Source: Nemophila menziesii (taxonomy: Eukaryota > Streptophyta > Magnoliopsida > Boraginales > Hydrophyllaceae). From it: DNA of 64,000 bases. The position numbers and the translations under genes were made by a program. Shown piece after piece: positions 37,301 to 48,324 of the stretch. The DNA is taken from contig JARWIR010000035.1 in assembly GCA_029959085.1 (NCBI GenBank), positions 2,385,501-2,449,500 of the forward strand, written 5' to 3'. Numbering within the stretch: the stretch's first letter is position 1; every line of letters starts with the position of its first letter. The notes under the pieces were generated by a model. The model was not told where the DNA came from. It saw only the letters and a list, made by a program, of their open reading frames with translations, and did no database searches.

Positions 37301-38021
37301 TAATAGCACTACAGGTCCCTATATTATGCAAACAATTCACTAGCCCCTATGTATCGTTTGGTTTTTACCTTAACCAATTCGATTGAAGATGTTGGAGAAA
37401 CGTCGGAGGTGGTTTTCTTGTGTAGGGAGCATCTTGGTGCTGGAAGGTGAGTGTGGAGAATTTTTTTTTGATTTTTCCTTCACTTGAGTTCTTCGATTGT
37501 TGATGGCGTATCTAATTCGGTTGATGATGGTGGCGAAGGAACCATGAGTGGCGGCGGTTTCCTTGTGCTGAGAGGCTTGGTGTGGGAAGGTGAGTGTTGA
37601 GAATTTTTTTTCCCTTCATTTGGGTTCTTCGATTGTTGATGTCGTATCAAAGACAATTGATGATGACAGTTTCCTTGTGTAGAGAGCGGCTTGGTGTGAG
37701 GGCAAGTTGGAGTGAGCTTTTCTTGAATTTTAATTTGGGTTCTTTGATTGTTGGTGGTGTAGTCTAAGAAGAAGAAGATGAAGGTTTAAAAAAAATAATA
37801 TTTAAAGAAATATGACATGTAATTTCTGATGCCCTAACGCCTACATTACGTGTCGGTGACGTGGAAGTGATGTGGCGCCAAATAGGATTGACTAATGGTC
37901 AACTACAGAAAATGGAAAAAGGGGCTAACGGTGACAAAAAGAAGTTCCTAAATGACTTCTTGTGTCAAAAGAATAGATAAAGGACGGTTTCTTCACTTTG
38001 GGCAAACATATAGAGCTGTAC
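34386..38021. mobile_element. Mutator-like element with long terminal inverted repeats (U5)
   Basis: This is the second copy of the same insertion at the same point of the unit. It is 3,636 bp against 3,644 bp in U1 and nearly identical throughout. It keeps about 20 bp in the left arm (near 34,775) that U1 lacks. Its presence in U1 and U5 at one site means it spread by duplication of the host unit, not by two transpositions. Confidence 0.62.
35057..35884 (+). pseudogene. Gene-like fragments carried inside the Mutator-like element (U5)
   Basis: This is the U5 version of the captured sequence. The acidic segment here lacks one stop found in U1: the codon after TAGH is GAA, giving HELEKDIFEEKFELEEF before TAA. 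The Gly-rich segment continues as GGNGGVVAQAV before a stop. The Ser/Asp tract reads DSDSGSSSGSDADKDK. No complete reading frame joins these pieces, and the source gene is not identified. Confidence 0.25.
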
Positions 38022-38058
38022 GAGGGCTTCACCGGGGGCTTCACCGGGGGCTTCACCC
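38021..38058 (+). repeat. 12-bp tandem repeat at element edge, three copies (U5)
   Basis: Three tandem 12-bp copies (CGAGGGCTTCAC, then CGGGGGCTTCAC twice) lie at the right edge of the element. U1 has two copies, so the tract changed length after the U1/U5 duplication. Confidence 0.8.
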
Positions 38059-39383
38059 TTTAATAAATAAGTATTCTAGAACACTATATCTTATAAAGAG
38101 ACTATCTATGTTAGACACCCTCGTGCAGCATATGTGTTTAATTGTGAATATTTTACTTCAAACAAGTGAAATTAAAAAAAAAAAATCTAATCTTTTTTCT
38201 TTTCTGTGATTGTTAATTGTTAGCCAATTTTATGTAAAGATTTTATTAAGCGAAAAATCTCTACTCTTTTTCATATATCAATATCTATTGCATGCATACG
38301 TAAATATTTTGTCAAAATCATTTTTCTATTAGATACATATAATTCAAAATAATAAGTAACCTAGTTAAGATACCCATACTCAGTAATGTAACTCAATTAA
38401 TAAGGTACCTATATTAGTAAAAATATTTTAATTCTCAATTATATTTACTACTTAACATTTAGAAAATTTCAAAAGTAGCGTATTAGCAACTTTTTCATGT
38501 TACCAATGATTCTTAAATCATCACATCTAGTCAATTATGTAATCATTCAATTATATATTTAAGATTTAAATGATCTCATCAAATATTTAAATCTCTACAA
38601 ATTTAAATTATCTCAAAGGGAATACATATAGCAAAATTTTAAATAATTTCAATTGTTATATATATGAATATTTTAACGGTCAAATATATGTAATAATATA
38701 TCTTTTGTTTTGGTTTTTTAAATAGTATATAAGTGTTAATGTAATTATTAATAATTTCCTAACTATGTCCATTAACGTTGAAATTCATACGTTAATATAT
38801 TTTTGTTACGTATTCCCTCTGAAAATTAATCATTAATACTTAAGATAAGTGTTCAATGAACATGACACTAAATAACATTACAACAAAATAATAAAAAATC
38901 AAAGTCCTTATATTTTCTAGATATACACCAATTCATTCATTAGTTTCCTACTCCAAAACCTCAACATTTCAACATAATCTGAAATGAATCTTAATTTTCC
39001 AACTCTCGTGATTTACATTCGGTAGTTCAAAAGCTTTTCTTTTTGTTAATCTCCAATCTCTACCTCACACCTTAAAAATAGAGTTTTGTCTAATTACCCC
39101 AGGATATATTTCACTTCTAATACAACCATTGCCACCGCCTACCTTAGGCAAAATCACAGTCCTCAAATAAAGGGTCACCTACATTACTACACGTTATGAC
39201 CTTAAAATACTACCTTCTTTTAATGTCATTGAAAAGTCAGACAATACTTGGGAAGTGTCTATACCAGTTCTAGATGATCACTGTTTTGCGAGAATCTAAA
39301 TTGAGAAACTTTTACCTTTTTATTCTATATTTGATGAAACACAAATTACAATTATGTCATTTATTCAGTTGTTTTTTGTATAG

Positions 39384-39719
39384 ATGATATTTTATGTGAT
39401 TGCCGAGTTGAACAAGCGCAAAGGCTCGAGCCAATCAGCAATATCAAAGTAAATAATTAGCTAGACATACAAATTACAAACAAATCATTTAGATTTGTTT
39501 GGTAAACAGTTGAATAGCATAAAAAATGAAGGCCAACTGAGAATGGTGAAGCACTCGTATGAGCTTTCTCGTGTCAAAAGTTGTAAAACCATATGTGGGG
39601 ATGGCCCAAATGATGGTCTTAAAAAGAGGACTAGGAGTAAAATCCAAAGAAGTATAAGGGTCTTGTTTAAATGCTTCTCCAATAAAGAAATTCGAAAGCC
39701 AAGTGAATGTGAAACATAA
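39384..39719 (+). pseudogene. Linker-histone/HMGA-type H15 domain pseudogene (U5)
   Basis: This copy is nearly identical to that of U1, with the same two early stops (TAA 39,450-39,452 and TAG 39,462-39,464). From HSDLFG-like residues onward the frame is open through GQLRMVKHSYEL and the basic tail to TAA 39,717-39,719. It differs from U1 at a handful of positions in the tail. A possible N-terminal exon lies at about 39,090-39,200. Because the stops are shared, the exon was already dead before U1 and U5 separated. Confidence 0.6.
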
Positions 39720-39996
39720 GATGACAAAAGCACAACCAAAAGGATAATTACATGGTGTAATATATCAACATGAATATCAACCAAATGTAATTTTGATTAT
39801 AATTTTTATACCACGTGTGGTTTATGACATTAACAAAGTACCAATATTATTATTTTTCTGTAAAGTAATCCGAATCTTCACTTGATTAGACTAATAACTG
39901 ACTATTTATTATGTAAATAGTTTACTAAACTTTTTTATTTGTACAGAAATACAAATTTTACTACTTGAACTAAATGGTTCTTACAATTTAACTAAG

Positions 39997-40885
39997 CTTC
40001 TGCGACCCTGTATCAGACCCGTCCACCATATCGACCCCTCACAGCTTCTTCGAGTCAGTCGAGTCAGCTCCCGAGCATGGTGGACACGCTCCTCGAAGCG
40101 TTGAATAGTATGAGAGTAGCCCAAGGTCTTCCCCCGATCACCGTCCCCAAGGCCCCCACAAGTAAAGAGAGAGCAAGTGAAGAGAGCAGATGAAGAGGAA
40201 GAAGAGATGTTGAATGATCTATGAGTGTTTGTGTTTTATTGGTGTTTGTTGGTGTTGATTTGTTTTTTTGTTGGTTTATGTTGAATTTTATATTTCTATG
40301 TTTGACTCGACTTTAATTCTATGATGGTATTTTCTATAAATTTGTCGATTTTAATATTTTTATGAATTTTATTTGCATTATATTTAAAATAAAAATAAAA
40401 ATTAAATCAAAACAAATTAAAAACAAAAAAAATATAATGAAAAATAAAATTATAAATAAAATCAATTAATTAGCGACAAGGTATGTTGTCGCTATTATTA
40501 TATACGGAAAAAAATCAATAATGCGGAATTAAAAAAAAAATATTATATACTTAGCGACGATAGTTCCGTCGCTATGTTTCGACCCTAAGTAAATATACAG
40601 AAAAAAAAGTAAATCAATAATTCTAGAAAAAAAGATTAATTAATAAAATTTCGACGAAGGTTGTTGTTGTTAAGTATATAATATAGCGATGAAGCACGTT
40701 GTCGCTTAGTGCCTCTAAAATTAGGGGCGAAATCAATACTTTACGTCGGTAAATGGCTGTTTACCGAGGAATTTCTAGGGACGAAATTTTACCGACGAGT
40801 TGTCGTCGGTAATCACTTTAACCGACGAAAATGCGGGATTTACCGACGAGACGCGTCGCCCCTAATATGTAGAATGATGTAGTTT
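39997..40885 (+). mobile_element. CACTA (En/Spm-like) transposon 3' remnant (U5)
   Basis: This is nearly identical to the U1 remnant. The frame with MVDTLLEALNSMRVAQGL runs to TGA near 40,192, then AT-rich linker DNA, then the TAGCGACGA/TTACCGACGA repeat field (about 40,470-40,860). It has the same left truncation point as the other copies, so the fragment was part of the ancestral type I unit. Confidence 0.65.
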
Positions 40886-41393
40886 ACTAGTCTAGGTTGA
40901 TTAGTTGTAATATTGTTACATTATTTCATTCGTAAGATAAAACAAGAGAAGACACTTTAGTTGTAGGATTGCTGCATTGACGGCTCAATATTCAATTACA
41001 GTTATGAATGAAAATTCATTGGTTATTAAACCTCTATTGTTTAAAATATTTTAACTTAATCGTAAAATAAGTAATTTGACGAGGAATACTAAGAACAATA
41101 TCCTATTTATAACTTATTTTTTTCATTAATGTCTAGAAAATACAATATGAGTGTTAATTAAGTGGTAAAATAGAAATTTTAAGTTTTTTGTTTCATCTCT
41201 ACCTGTTTTTCTACTTCTCTAATAATTTACACTATTTTTGATATATAGCAATGTCACTTACATTGTGTAATGTCATTTGCATGAAGTAAGTAAGTTATAA
41301 GTTATTTTATAATTATAATCATTTGTTTGGTTAAATTTTTCTTCAAATAAAAAATATAAAGCCAACTTAAAGATAAGTTTTTTTGTTACATAA
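40886..41393 (+). repeat. Array unit U6, 5' stub at the array end
   Basis: The first 508 bp of a further unit follow U5 and match 7,619-8,125 of U2. Homology stops abruptly after TTTTGTTACATAA, and unrelated sequence follows. This is the right edge of the tandem array. No transposon terminus lies at the junction; the nearest element, the copia retrotransposon, starts 736 bp further on. Confidence 0.85.
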
Positions 41394-42129
41394 TAAAATA
41401 CCAACCCTACAGTAGCGATAACAATATTGGAATGGAGGATGTTTTTAGAACTAGATAACCTATTTATTTAACACTATCTTTAATAATGAGAGATAACCAA
41501 CATCTTTTCCCATGAAGATCCACATAGGCCATCAACAACATATTAAAAAGTTTAGCAAAGCTTTCCAAATAATTTTATCTTAGGCACAACCCGCCACCCA
41601 ACATGCATGCTTTTAACAATGGTGTATCGAATTGAAAAACCACACAAGTGTATTTCTCCCTTTTAAAACAATAAGGGGGAATATAGATTTTCCTATTAAT
41701 TGAAAAATCTACTTCTTCAGCTCTCTCAAGCATAATTTCGAATTCCCTTCCTAGCAAATAATAAAACTATTAATACTAATGTATATAACTATCAAAAGAC
41801 TCACACCACTCTCCATATTAATTTTAAGATTCTTTTATGGGAAAACAAGTCCTACAACTCAAGTATTTGACAAAAAAATATTATGTTAAACATTAGAATC
41901 GAAAATGGATTTTTGTGTTTTTGTTGTTTAAGGTCATTCTATGGGAACAACTATAGCTACTGGAGTTATTTTAGCATCGTTAGGAGATTTAAGTATTTGA
42001 CTTATTTGGATACATCATGATTTTTATTTCTTTTTTTTGCTTATTCAATTCTTTTTCGAAAATACGTATTTAATATTATCATTTGTAGAATTAATGTGAT
42101 TGTTTCTAATGTAGACCATGTACACTTAC
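41394..42129. other. Sequence between array end and copia element
   Basis: This stretch has no similarity to the array. On the minus strand, 41,575-41,757 is open and reads like a protein fragment (FDTPLLKACMLGGG near its end), but I cannot assign it. The last 40 bp (CTAATGTAGACC) match the start of the diverged duplication at about 54,460. Confidence 0.5.
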
Positions 42130-42688
42130 TTTAAGAATATTTATATTCTTATGTGACATATGTGTCTAATGATTTAATAATAAAGTTCAAGTTTATATTA
42201 TATGTTAAATATTATAATATAAAAGATGATACCATGATGGATTGGTTTCAACAAATGCATTATAATTTGGGTGTATTAATAACCCTCTTCTCTTACCTCA
42301 TTAAAATAATAATATTTCTCCTTATATAACCGTTATTAAAGTATATTTGAATGAGTAACCGTCATATTTCTTTTCTATATAATCCTCTGCATTATCATTA
42401 CATGATAACATATCATTTATATTTCATAATAACAAAATAAGAAAAGATACGGTTATAGTGATTGGATACGAAAAATCATTTAATCACAAGAAGGAGATTT
42501 TGATCCTTTATCCATCAAAAGGATCATTCAAAGAAAGAGGTCAAAGAGAAGAGAAAATTAAGTGATCAATTAATTCATACTAATAGTCATTATCAATGAA
42601 TCAAGGTTAGTATCTTCTATTGTTGTTCGTTAATGTATTTACGGTTAAATTAAACAATGATCTAGATATAAAAGTTAAATATATAACA
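42130..42688 (+). repeat. 5' LTR of the copia element
   Basis: The LTR is 559 bp, beginning TTTAAGAATA (mutated from the TG seen in the 3' LTR) and ending ATATAACA. It has a short inner inverted repeat, AAGAATATTTATATTCTT, at its start. Confidence 0.95.
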
Positions 42689-42690
42689 AT

Positions 42691-42702
42691 TGGTATCAGA
42701 GC
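42691..42702 (+). other. Primer-binding site (initiator tRNA-Met)
   Basis: TGGTATCAGAGC lies two bases after the 5' LTR. It is complementary to the 3' end of plant initiator tRNA-Met and is the usual site of minus-strand priming in plant copia elements. An AT-rich leader with no feature follows to 43,344. Confidence 0.93.
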
Positions 42703-43344
42703 TAATCTAGATCTATTTAATTTAGCAATTAAATCAATGATTTTAGAAATTATGATTTTGTTTATATCTGTGATGAACTTTAAATATGTGAGATAGAATT
42801 GCGTAATATTTGTTTAAATATTATTAATTATGTCTATAGTTACCTTCCGCTGTTATTTTGTTTTTGGGTATTGTGTTTATAATATTCTAACACAATATAA
42901 AAATAATTTTTTACCCTTAAAAGATTTAATTTTTTGTTTGTAATTAACATGTTAGTCACCAAAGTGGCCTTGTTATATTGCTATTAAATTATGATCGATT
43001 ATAAATAAAATGATGCATAAATGATATAATTTGTTTTATTAATTATATTTTGAGAGATCACCCAAAGGTGGATCATTGAATATAATTAGAAACATGAATA
43101 GTATTTATTTTTCTTACTAGTCAATGACATGTATTGCCCAAAGGTTGCATGATTAATTGATTTATGGTTGATTTGATTAATTGTTAAAGTCATTTATTTT
43201 GCATCACTGAAAGTGTATATGTTTAAGTATTGCTCAAAAGTTTCTTAAATATATGCTATAAAGTTTCAATAGAAAATATATATTATGAATCTGTATTAAT
43301 TTTGTTTTAGCACTAATAGATAAGCATGTATAAATGTTGCAGCT

Positions 43345-43865
43345 TTGTCAAATGTTTTTACATCTGCTAACTCTGTCATGAAATTCAATGGGCTAAATTA
43401 TGTTGAATGGCCTGATCAAATCAAGTTTACTCTTGGTGTAATGTCATTGGACTTTGCAATCCTCTCTGATGAAGAACCACCAGCCATTACAGATGATAGT
43501 TCTGATGCTGACAAATCTCGCCGTGAGATTTGGGAACGATCAAACAGGCTGAGCTTGAATCTCATGAGGATATCGATGGCTGAAAGTATTAAACCATCAA
43601 TGCCCAAGACAGAAAATGCAAGGGAATTCATTAAATCAATTAAAGAGTGTTCACAATCGGATTTGGCTGATAAGTCTATTGTAGGAAGCCTTATGAGTGA
43701 GCTTACTACAAAGAAATATGATTGGTCTCAGTCAATCCATGATCATGTGACACACATGTAAAACTTGGCATCAAAGTTAACGACCTTGGGAATGGAAGTT
43801 CACGAGCAATTCTTGGTCCAATTCATTATGAACTCTCTACCTCATCAGTTTAGCCAGTCCAGGTG
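43345..43865 (+). pseudogene. Copia gag (N-terminal part), degenerate
   Basis: The frame from TTG 43,345 resembles copia Gag, the retrotransposon-type UBN2 polyprotein region, which forms the particle that packages element RNA. The start codon position holds TTG rather than ATG. An in-frame TAA at 43,759-43,761 interrupts it; after it the same frame runs on (LTTLGMEVHEQFLVQFIMNS) to near 43,860. There a frameshift moves the reading frame to that of the next segment. No functional Gag can be made. Confidence 0.85.
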
Positions 43866-45761
43866 AACTACAATACCATTAAAGATAAATGGAACTTTAC
43901 AGAATTGAAGGCTATGCTGGTTCAAGAAGAGGGGAGATTAAAGAACTTCAGTGACGAAGTTGTTAATCTCGTAGGTCTTGAAAGAGCCAGCAGCAGTAAA
44001 GCAACACCAAGTAAAAATGGCAAAAAGAAGGATAAGACGTTTCTGAAAAGGCATGAAAGTCAAATCAGTAAAGAAATGAAATGTTTCTTTTGCAAGAAAA
44101 TGGGACACTTCGAGAAAGACTGTCTGAAAAGAAAGGCATGGTTTGATAAGAAAGGTAAACATTACAGCTTTGTTTGCTCTGAATTGAATCTTATAGAAGT
44201 GCCTAATAATACTTGGTGGTTAGATTCTGGTGCTACTACTCATGTGTCTCATATTGAACAGGGATTCAGTTTGATCCAGCCCATAAGAGGAGCTGAACAG
44301 TACTTGTTCATGAGAAACAGGATGAAGGCACGAATTGAAGGCATTGGGACTTATAGATTGATCTTGCAGACCGGCTGTCATGTAGATCTTGAAGGGTGTC
44401 TTTATGTACCTGAATGTGCAAGAAATCTTGTTTCTGTTAGTAAATTAGATAATTTAGGTTTTAATTTTAAGATTGGACATGGTGTATTTTCATTGTACCT
44501 AAATAATAAATTTTATGGTAGTGGTACTTTGTTTGATTCACTTTATAGGTTTAATCTTGATGCAAAGTTTTCTAAATCCTTATTTAATATTGAAACTCGA
44601 GGCACTAAACGTAGTGCATCTAATGAAAAATCTGCCTTCTTGTGGCATCAAAGACTAGGTCACATTTCCAAGAAAAGAATTATGAGATTGGTAAAGAATG
44701 AAATTCTACCTCAGTTGGACTTTAGTGATCTAGATGTGTGTATAGAATGTATTAAAGGAAAACAGACTAAACATATTATAAAGAAACCAGCCACAAGAAG
44801 CACTCACCTTCTTGAATTAATTCACACTGATATTTGTGTCCCTTTCGATGCTCCTTCATGGAACAGAGAGAGATATTTTATCACTTTTATTGATGATTAT
44901 TCACGTTATGGTTACACTTATCTTTTGCATGAAAAGTCTGAGTCAGTGAATGTCCTTGAGGTGTTCATTGATGAAGTGGAAAGGCAATTAGATAGAAAAG
45001 TAAAAGTGGTGAGATCTGATAGAGGTGGTGAATTTTATGGAAAGTTCAATAAAAGTGGACAATGTCCAGGTCCATTTGCAAAGTTACTTCAAAGTAGAGG
45101 TATTTGTGCACAGTACACAATGCCTGGAACTCCTCAGCAGAATGGTGTAGCCGAAAGGCGAAATCGTACTCTAATGGAAATGGTTAGGAGCATGTTAAGT
45201 AAAAGTTCTTTACCCATTTCCTTGTGGACATATGCATTAAAGACTGCAACGTATGTGATTAACAGGGTTCCTAGTAAAGCAATTCCTAAGACCCCATTTG
45301 AATTGTGGGTGGGAAGAAAACCTAGTTTGAGACATCTACGTGTCTGGGGCTGTCCAGCAGAGGCAATGCTATACAATCCACATGAAAAGAAACTTGATTC
45401 TAGGACAATCAGTTGTTTTTTTATTGGCTATCCTAAAAAATCAAAGGGGTATGTATTTTATTGTCCTAAACACAGTACGAGAATAGTTGAAACGGGTAAT
45501 GCTATGTTCATTGAGAATGATGAAACTAGTGGGAGTGGTGAATTACGAAATGTGGATTTTACAGAAGTCCAAGATAAGGTTGATTCACCTATTGTTGTAC
45601 CTAAGGTTGTTGTACCTAAGGTTGTTGTTCCTATCGTTATATCACATTCAAATGATACAATAGAACAGCATGATGTTATGCAAACACCACTGGCAGAGAA
45701 ATTACAGCCGATGAATCTGTCACAAATCAAGAACATAATAGTGTACCACGCGAAATATTAA
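43863..45761 (+). pseudogene. Copia gag C-terminus, protease and integrase
   Basis: This is a 632-codon open stretch. It begins in the Gag C-terminal region and has a CCHC zinc knuckle (44,082-44,123, C-x2-C-x4-H-x4-C). The aspartic protease motif DSGA is at 44,223-44,234. The integrase zinc-binding H-H-C-C segment lies near 44,640-44,766. The integrase core shows HTD (near 44,823), SDRGGEF (near 45,015) and [14 protein letters not shown] (near 45,133), giving the D,D,E catalytic set. The open frame starts at a frameshift rather than a real start codon. It is lost again by a second frameshift near 45,680, before the reverse transcriptase. Three VVPKVV-type direct repeats lie at the end of the integrase C-terminal linker. 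Confidence 0.92.
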
Positions 45762-47431
45762 GGAGATCTGCAAGAGAAAGAAGATCTGTCATTTCAAATG
45801 ATTATATGGTATATGCTATCGAAAATGAATGTGACTTAAGCAGTGACGAAGACCCGAACACTTTCCGAAAAGCCATGGAAAGTAACAATTCAGAAAAGTG
45901 GTTGATTGCTGCAAAAGAAGAAATAAAATCCATGGATGACAATAGAGTTTGGGACTTAGTAGAGTTGCCTAACGGTTTCAAAACTGTTGGATCAAAATGG
46001 GTTTTTAAGACCAAACGCGACTCGAAAGGTAATATTGAAAGGTACAAGGCTCGCCTTGTTGCTAAAGGATTCACCCAAAAGGATGGAATTGACTATAAAG
46101 AGACATTCTCTCCAGTTTCAAAGAAAGACTCTCGAAGAATTGTTTTGGCTTTGGTAGCTCATTATGATCTCGAGTTTCGCCAAATGGATGTGAAAACCGC
46201 CTTTCTTAATGGAGAGCTTGAGGAAGAAGTATATATGGACCAACCTGCAGGTTTCTTGGCCACAGGAAAAGAACACTTGGTGTGTAAGCTGAGAAAATCA
46301 ATATATTGGCTGAAACAAGCTTCCAGACATTGGTATTTAAAGTTTAATGATGTTATCACGTTATATGGTTTTGTAGAGATCGTTGTTGATCGATGTATCT
46401 ATATTAAGTTCAGTGGGAGTAAGTTTATAATTTTAGTCCTATATGTTTATGATATTTTGCTTGCTGCAAATGACATGGACATGTTACATAATGTAAAGAA
46501 GTATCTGTCTAATAACTTTGAAATGAAAGATATGGGTGAGGCATCATATGTGATTGGAATAGAAATATTTTGAGATAGATCACAAGGATTGTTAAGTTTG
46601 TCTCAGAAGGGCTATATCAATAAAATATTAAAGAGATATCAAATGGAACAATGCTCTGCAAGGATACCTCCAATTCAAAAAGGGGACAAGTTCAGTAAAT
46701 TGCAAAGTCCTAAAAATGAATTGGAGCGTAAAGAAATGGAACGAATTCCATATGCATCAGTGGTTGGGAGTTTGAACTATGTTCAGACATGTACTCGACC
46801 AGATATCACGTTTGCTGTAGGTATGTTGGGTCGATATCAAAGTGATCCTGGAATTGAACACTGGAAAGCTGCAAAGAAGGTTCTCAGGTACTTAAAAGGC
46901 ACCAAAGACCACATGCTTACATACAAGAGATCTGATCACCTCGAGGTCAATGGATGTTCAGATTCAGACTATGCTGGATGCGTTGATACTAGAAAATCGA
47001 CATTTGGCTATGTGTTCCTTTTAGCAATGTGAGCAGTATCATGGAAGAGTGGAAAGCAGTCTGTCATTGCTACTTCTACTATGGAGGCCGAATTTGTGGC
47101 ATGCTTTGAAGCCACTATTCATGGATTGTGGCTGTGAAACTTCATCTTAGTGTTTGGAATTGTCGACTCTATAGAAAAGCCGTTGAGAATTTATTGTGAT
47201 AATTCCGCAGCTGTCTTCTTTTCAAAGAATGACAAGTACTCGAAAGGAGCTAAACACATGGAGTTAAAGTATCTGTCTGTCAAAGAAGAAGTGCAGAAAC
47301 GTAGAGTGTTTTTTGAGCACATAAGAACGGACATGATGGTTGCAGATCCGTTAACTAAATGATTACCACCCAAGGCGTTCATTGGCCATGTGGAACGTAT
47401 GGGTGTTATTGATAAGTCTTTGCTATTCTGA
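45680..47431 (+). pseudogene. Copia reverse transcriptase and RNase H, degenerate
   Basis: The frame carries the copia RT signature (WVFKTKRDSKGNIERYKARL, QMDVKTAFLNGELEEEVYM) and the RNase H region (SDSDYAGCVDTRKSTFGY, YCDNSAA, KHMELKYLSVKEEVQ). These enzymes would copy element RNA into DNA. The catalytic YVDD box reads YVYD at 46,442-46,453, so its first Asp is replaced by Tyr (codon 46,448-46,450). Four premature TGA codons interrupt the frame at 46,571, 47,030, 47,135 and 47,360. The natural end appears to be TGA 47,429-47,431. Confidence 0.92.
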
Positions 47432-47752
47432 TTTAGTTATGCTCGTTATGTCTAGCACTATGAATTCAATTATAGTTCAATTTCTGCTATATTTATCAAA
47501 TATGTTATTATTAGAGTATATGTATACATTTATGGTTCAAGTATAACATATAGTAGTTTTGAGAATTAATTTTTTCAATATTAGGATCGTTTAAAGTTGA
47601 GATTGATTCGTGATATGTGGAAGGGACCACATCGATTAAATAGTGTGTAACCGCCATGATCCAATAAGTTTCAACTTTATTATGTTTTTGTTTATAAACT
47701 TGATGTAAGAGTGCACATTATAGATAATTAAATCATTAAGTCGACACAAAAG

Positions 47753-47765
47753 TCAAGTGGGAGAA
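47753..47765 (+). other. Polypurine tract of the copia element
   Basis: AAGTGGGAGAA lies immediately before the 3' LTR and would prime plus-strand synthesis. The preceding 320 bp after the RNase H region hold nothing recognisable. Confidence 0.8.
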
Positions 47766-48324
47766 TGTAAGAATATTTATATTCTTATGTGACATATGTG
47801 TCTAATGATTTAATAATAAAGTTCAAGTTTATATTATATGTTAAAGATTATAATATAAAAGATGATACCATGATGGATTGCTTTCAACTAATGATTATAA
47901 TTTGGGTTTATTAATAACCCTATTCTCTTACCTCATTAAAATAATAATATTCCTCCTTATATAACCGTTATTAAAGTATATTTGAATGAGTAACCGTCAT
48001 ATTTCTTTTCTATATAATCATCAGCATTATCATTACATGATAACATATCATTTACATTTCATAAAAACAAAATAAGAAAAGAGACGGTTATAGTGATTGG
48101 ATACAAAAAATCATTTAATCACAAGAAGGAGATTTTGATCCTTTATCCATCAAAAGGATCATTCAAAGAAAGAGGTCAAAAGAGAAGAGAAAATTAAGTG
48201 ATCAATTAATTCATACTAATAGTCATTATCAATGGATCAAGGTTAGTATCTTCTATTGTTGTTCGTTAATGTATTTACGGTTAAATTAAACAATGATCTA
48301 GATATAAAAGTTAAATATATAACA
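47766..48324 (+). repeat. 3' LTR of the copia element
   Basis: The LTR is 559 bp, TGTAAGAATA to ATATAACA, the same length as the 5' LTR and about 97.5% identical by hand count. Confidence 0.95.

Larger units (their letters stand above)
31858..40885 (+). repeat. Array unit U5 (type I)
   Basis: This is the most complete type I unit. It carries the 5' region (31,858-32,790), exon-like blocks A and B (32,791-33,568), the Mutator-like element (34,386-38,021), the H15 pseudogene (39,384-39,719) and the CACTA remnant (39,997-40,885). It is nearly identical to U1, including the shared element insertion and both H15 stop codons. U1 and U5 are therefore much closer to each other than to U3. Confidence 0.93.
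42130..48324 (+). mobile_element. Ty1/copia LTR retrotransposon, complete but inactive
   Basis: The element is 6,195 bp, with two 559-bp LTRs, a primer-binding site, a degenerate gag-pol in copia order (gag, zinc knuckle, protease, integrase, reverse transcriptase, RNase H) and a polypurine tract. It is flanked by a perfect 5-bp target duplication CTTAC (42,125-42,129 and 48,325-48,329). By hand count the LTRs differ at about 14 positions plus two single-base indels (about 2.5%), indicating a fairly old insertion. Gag lacks its ATG, two frameshifts split gag-pol, and five premature stops lie in gag and the RT/RNase H region, so it cannot encode its own machinery. Confidence 0.96.

Noticed and set aside
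1..41393. CRISPR-like or satellite array
   Set aside because: The repeats are kilobase-scale units with transposon content, not short regularly spaced repeats; the host is a plant.
43416..43631. Minus-strand open frames inside the copia element (also 43,938-44,162, 45,134-45,376, 45,458-45,736, 45,802-46,074, 46,162-46,359 and 47,191-47,382)
   Set aside because: They are shadows of the gag-pol coding strand.
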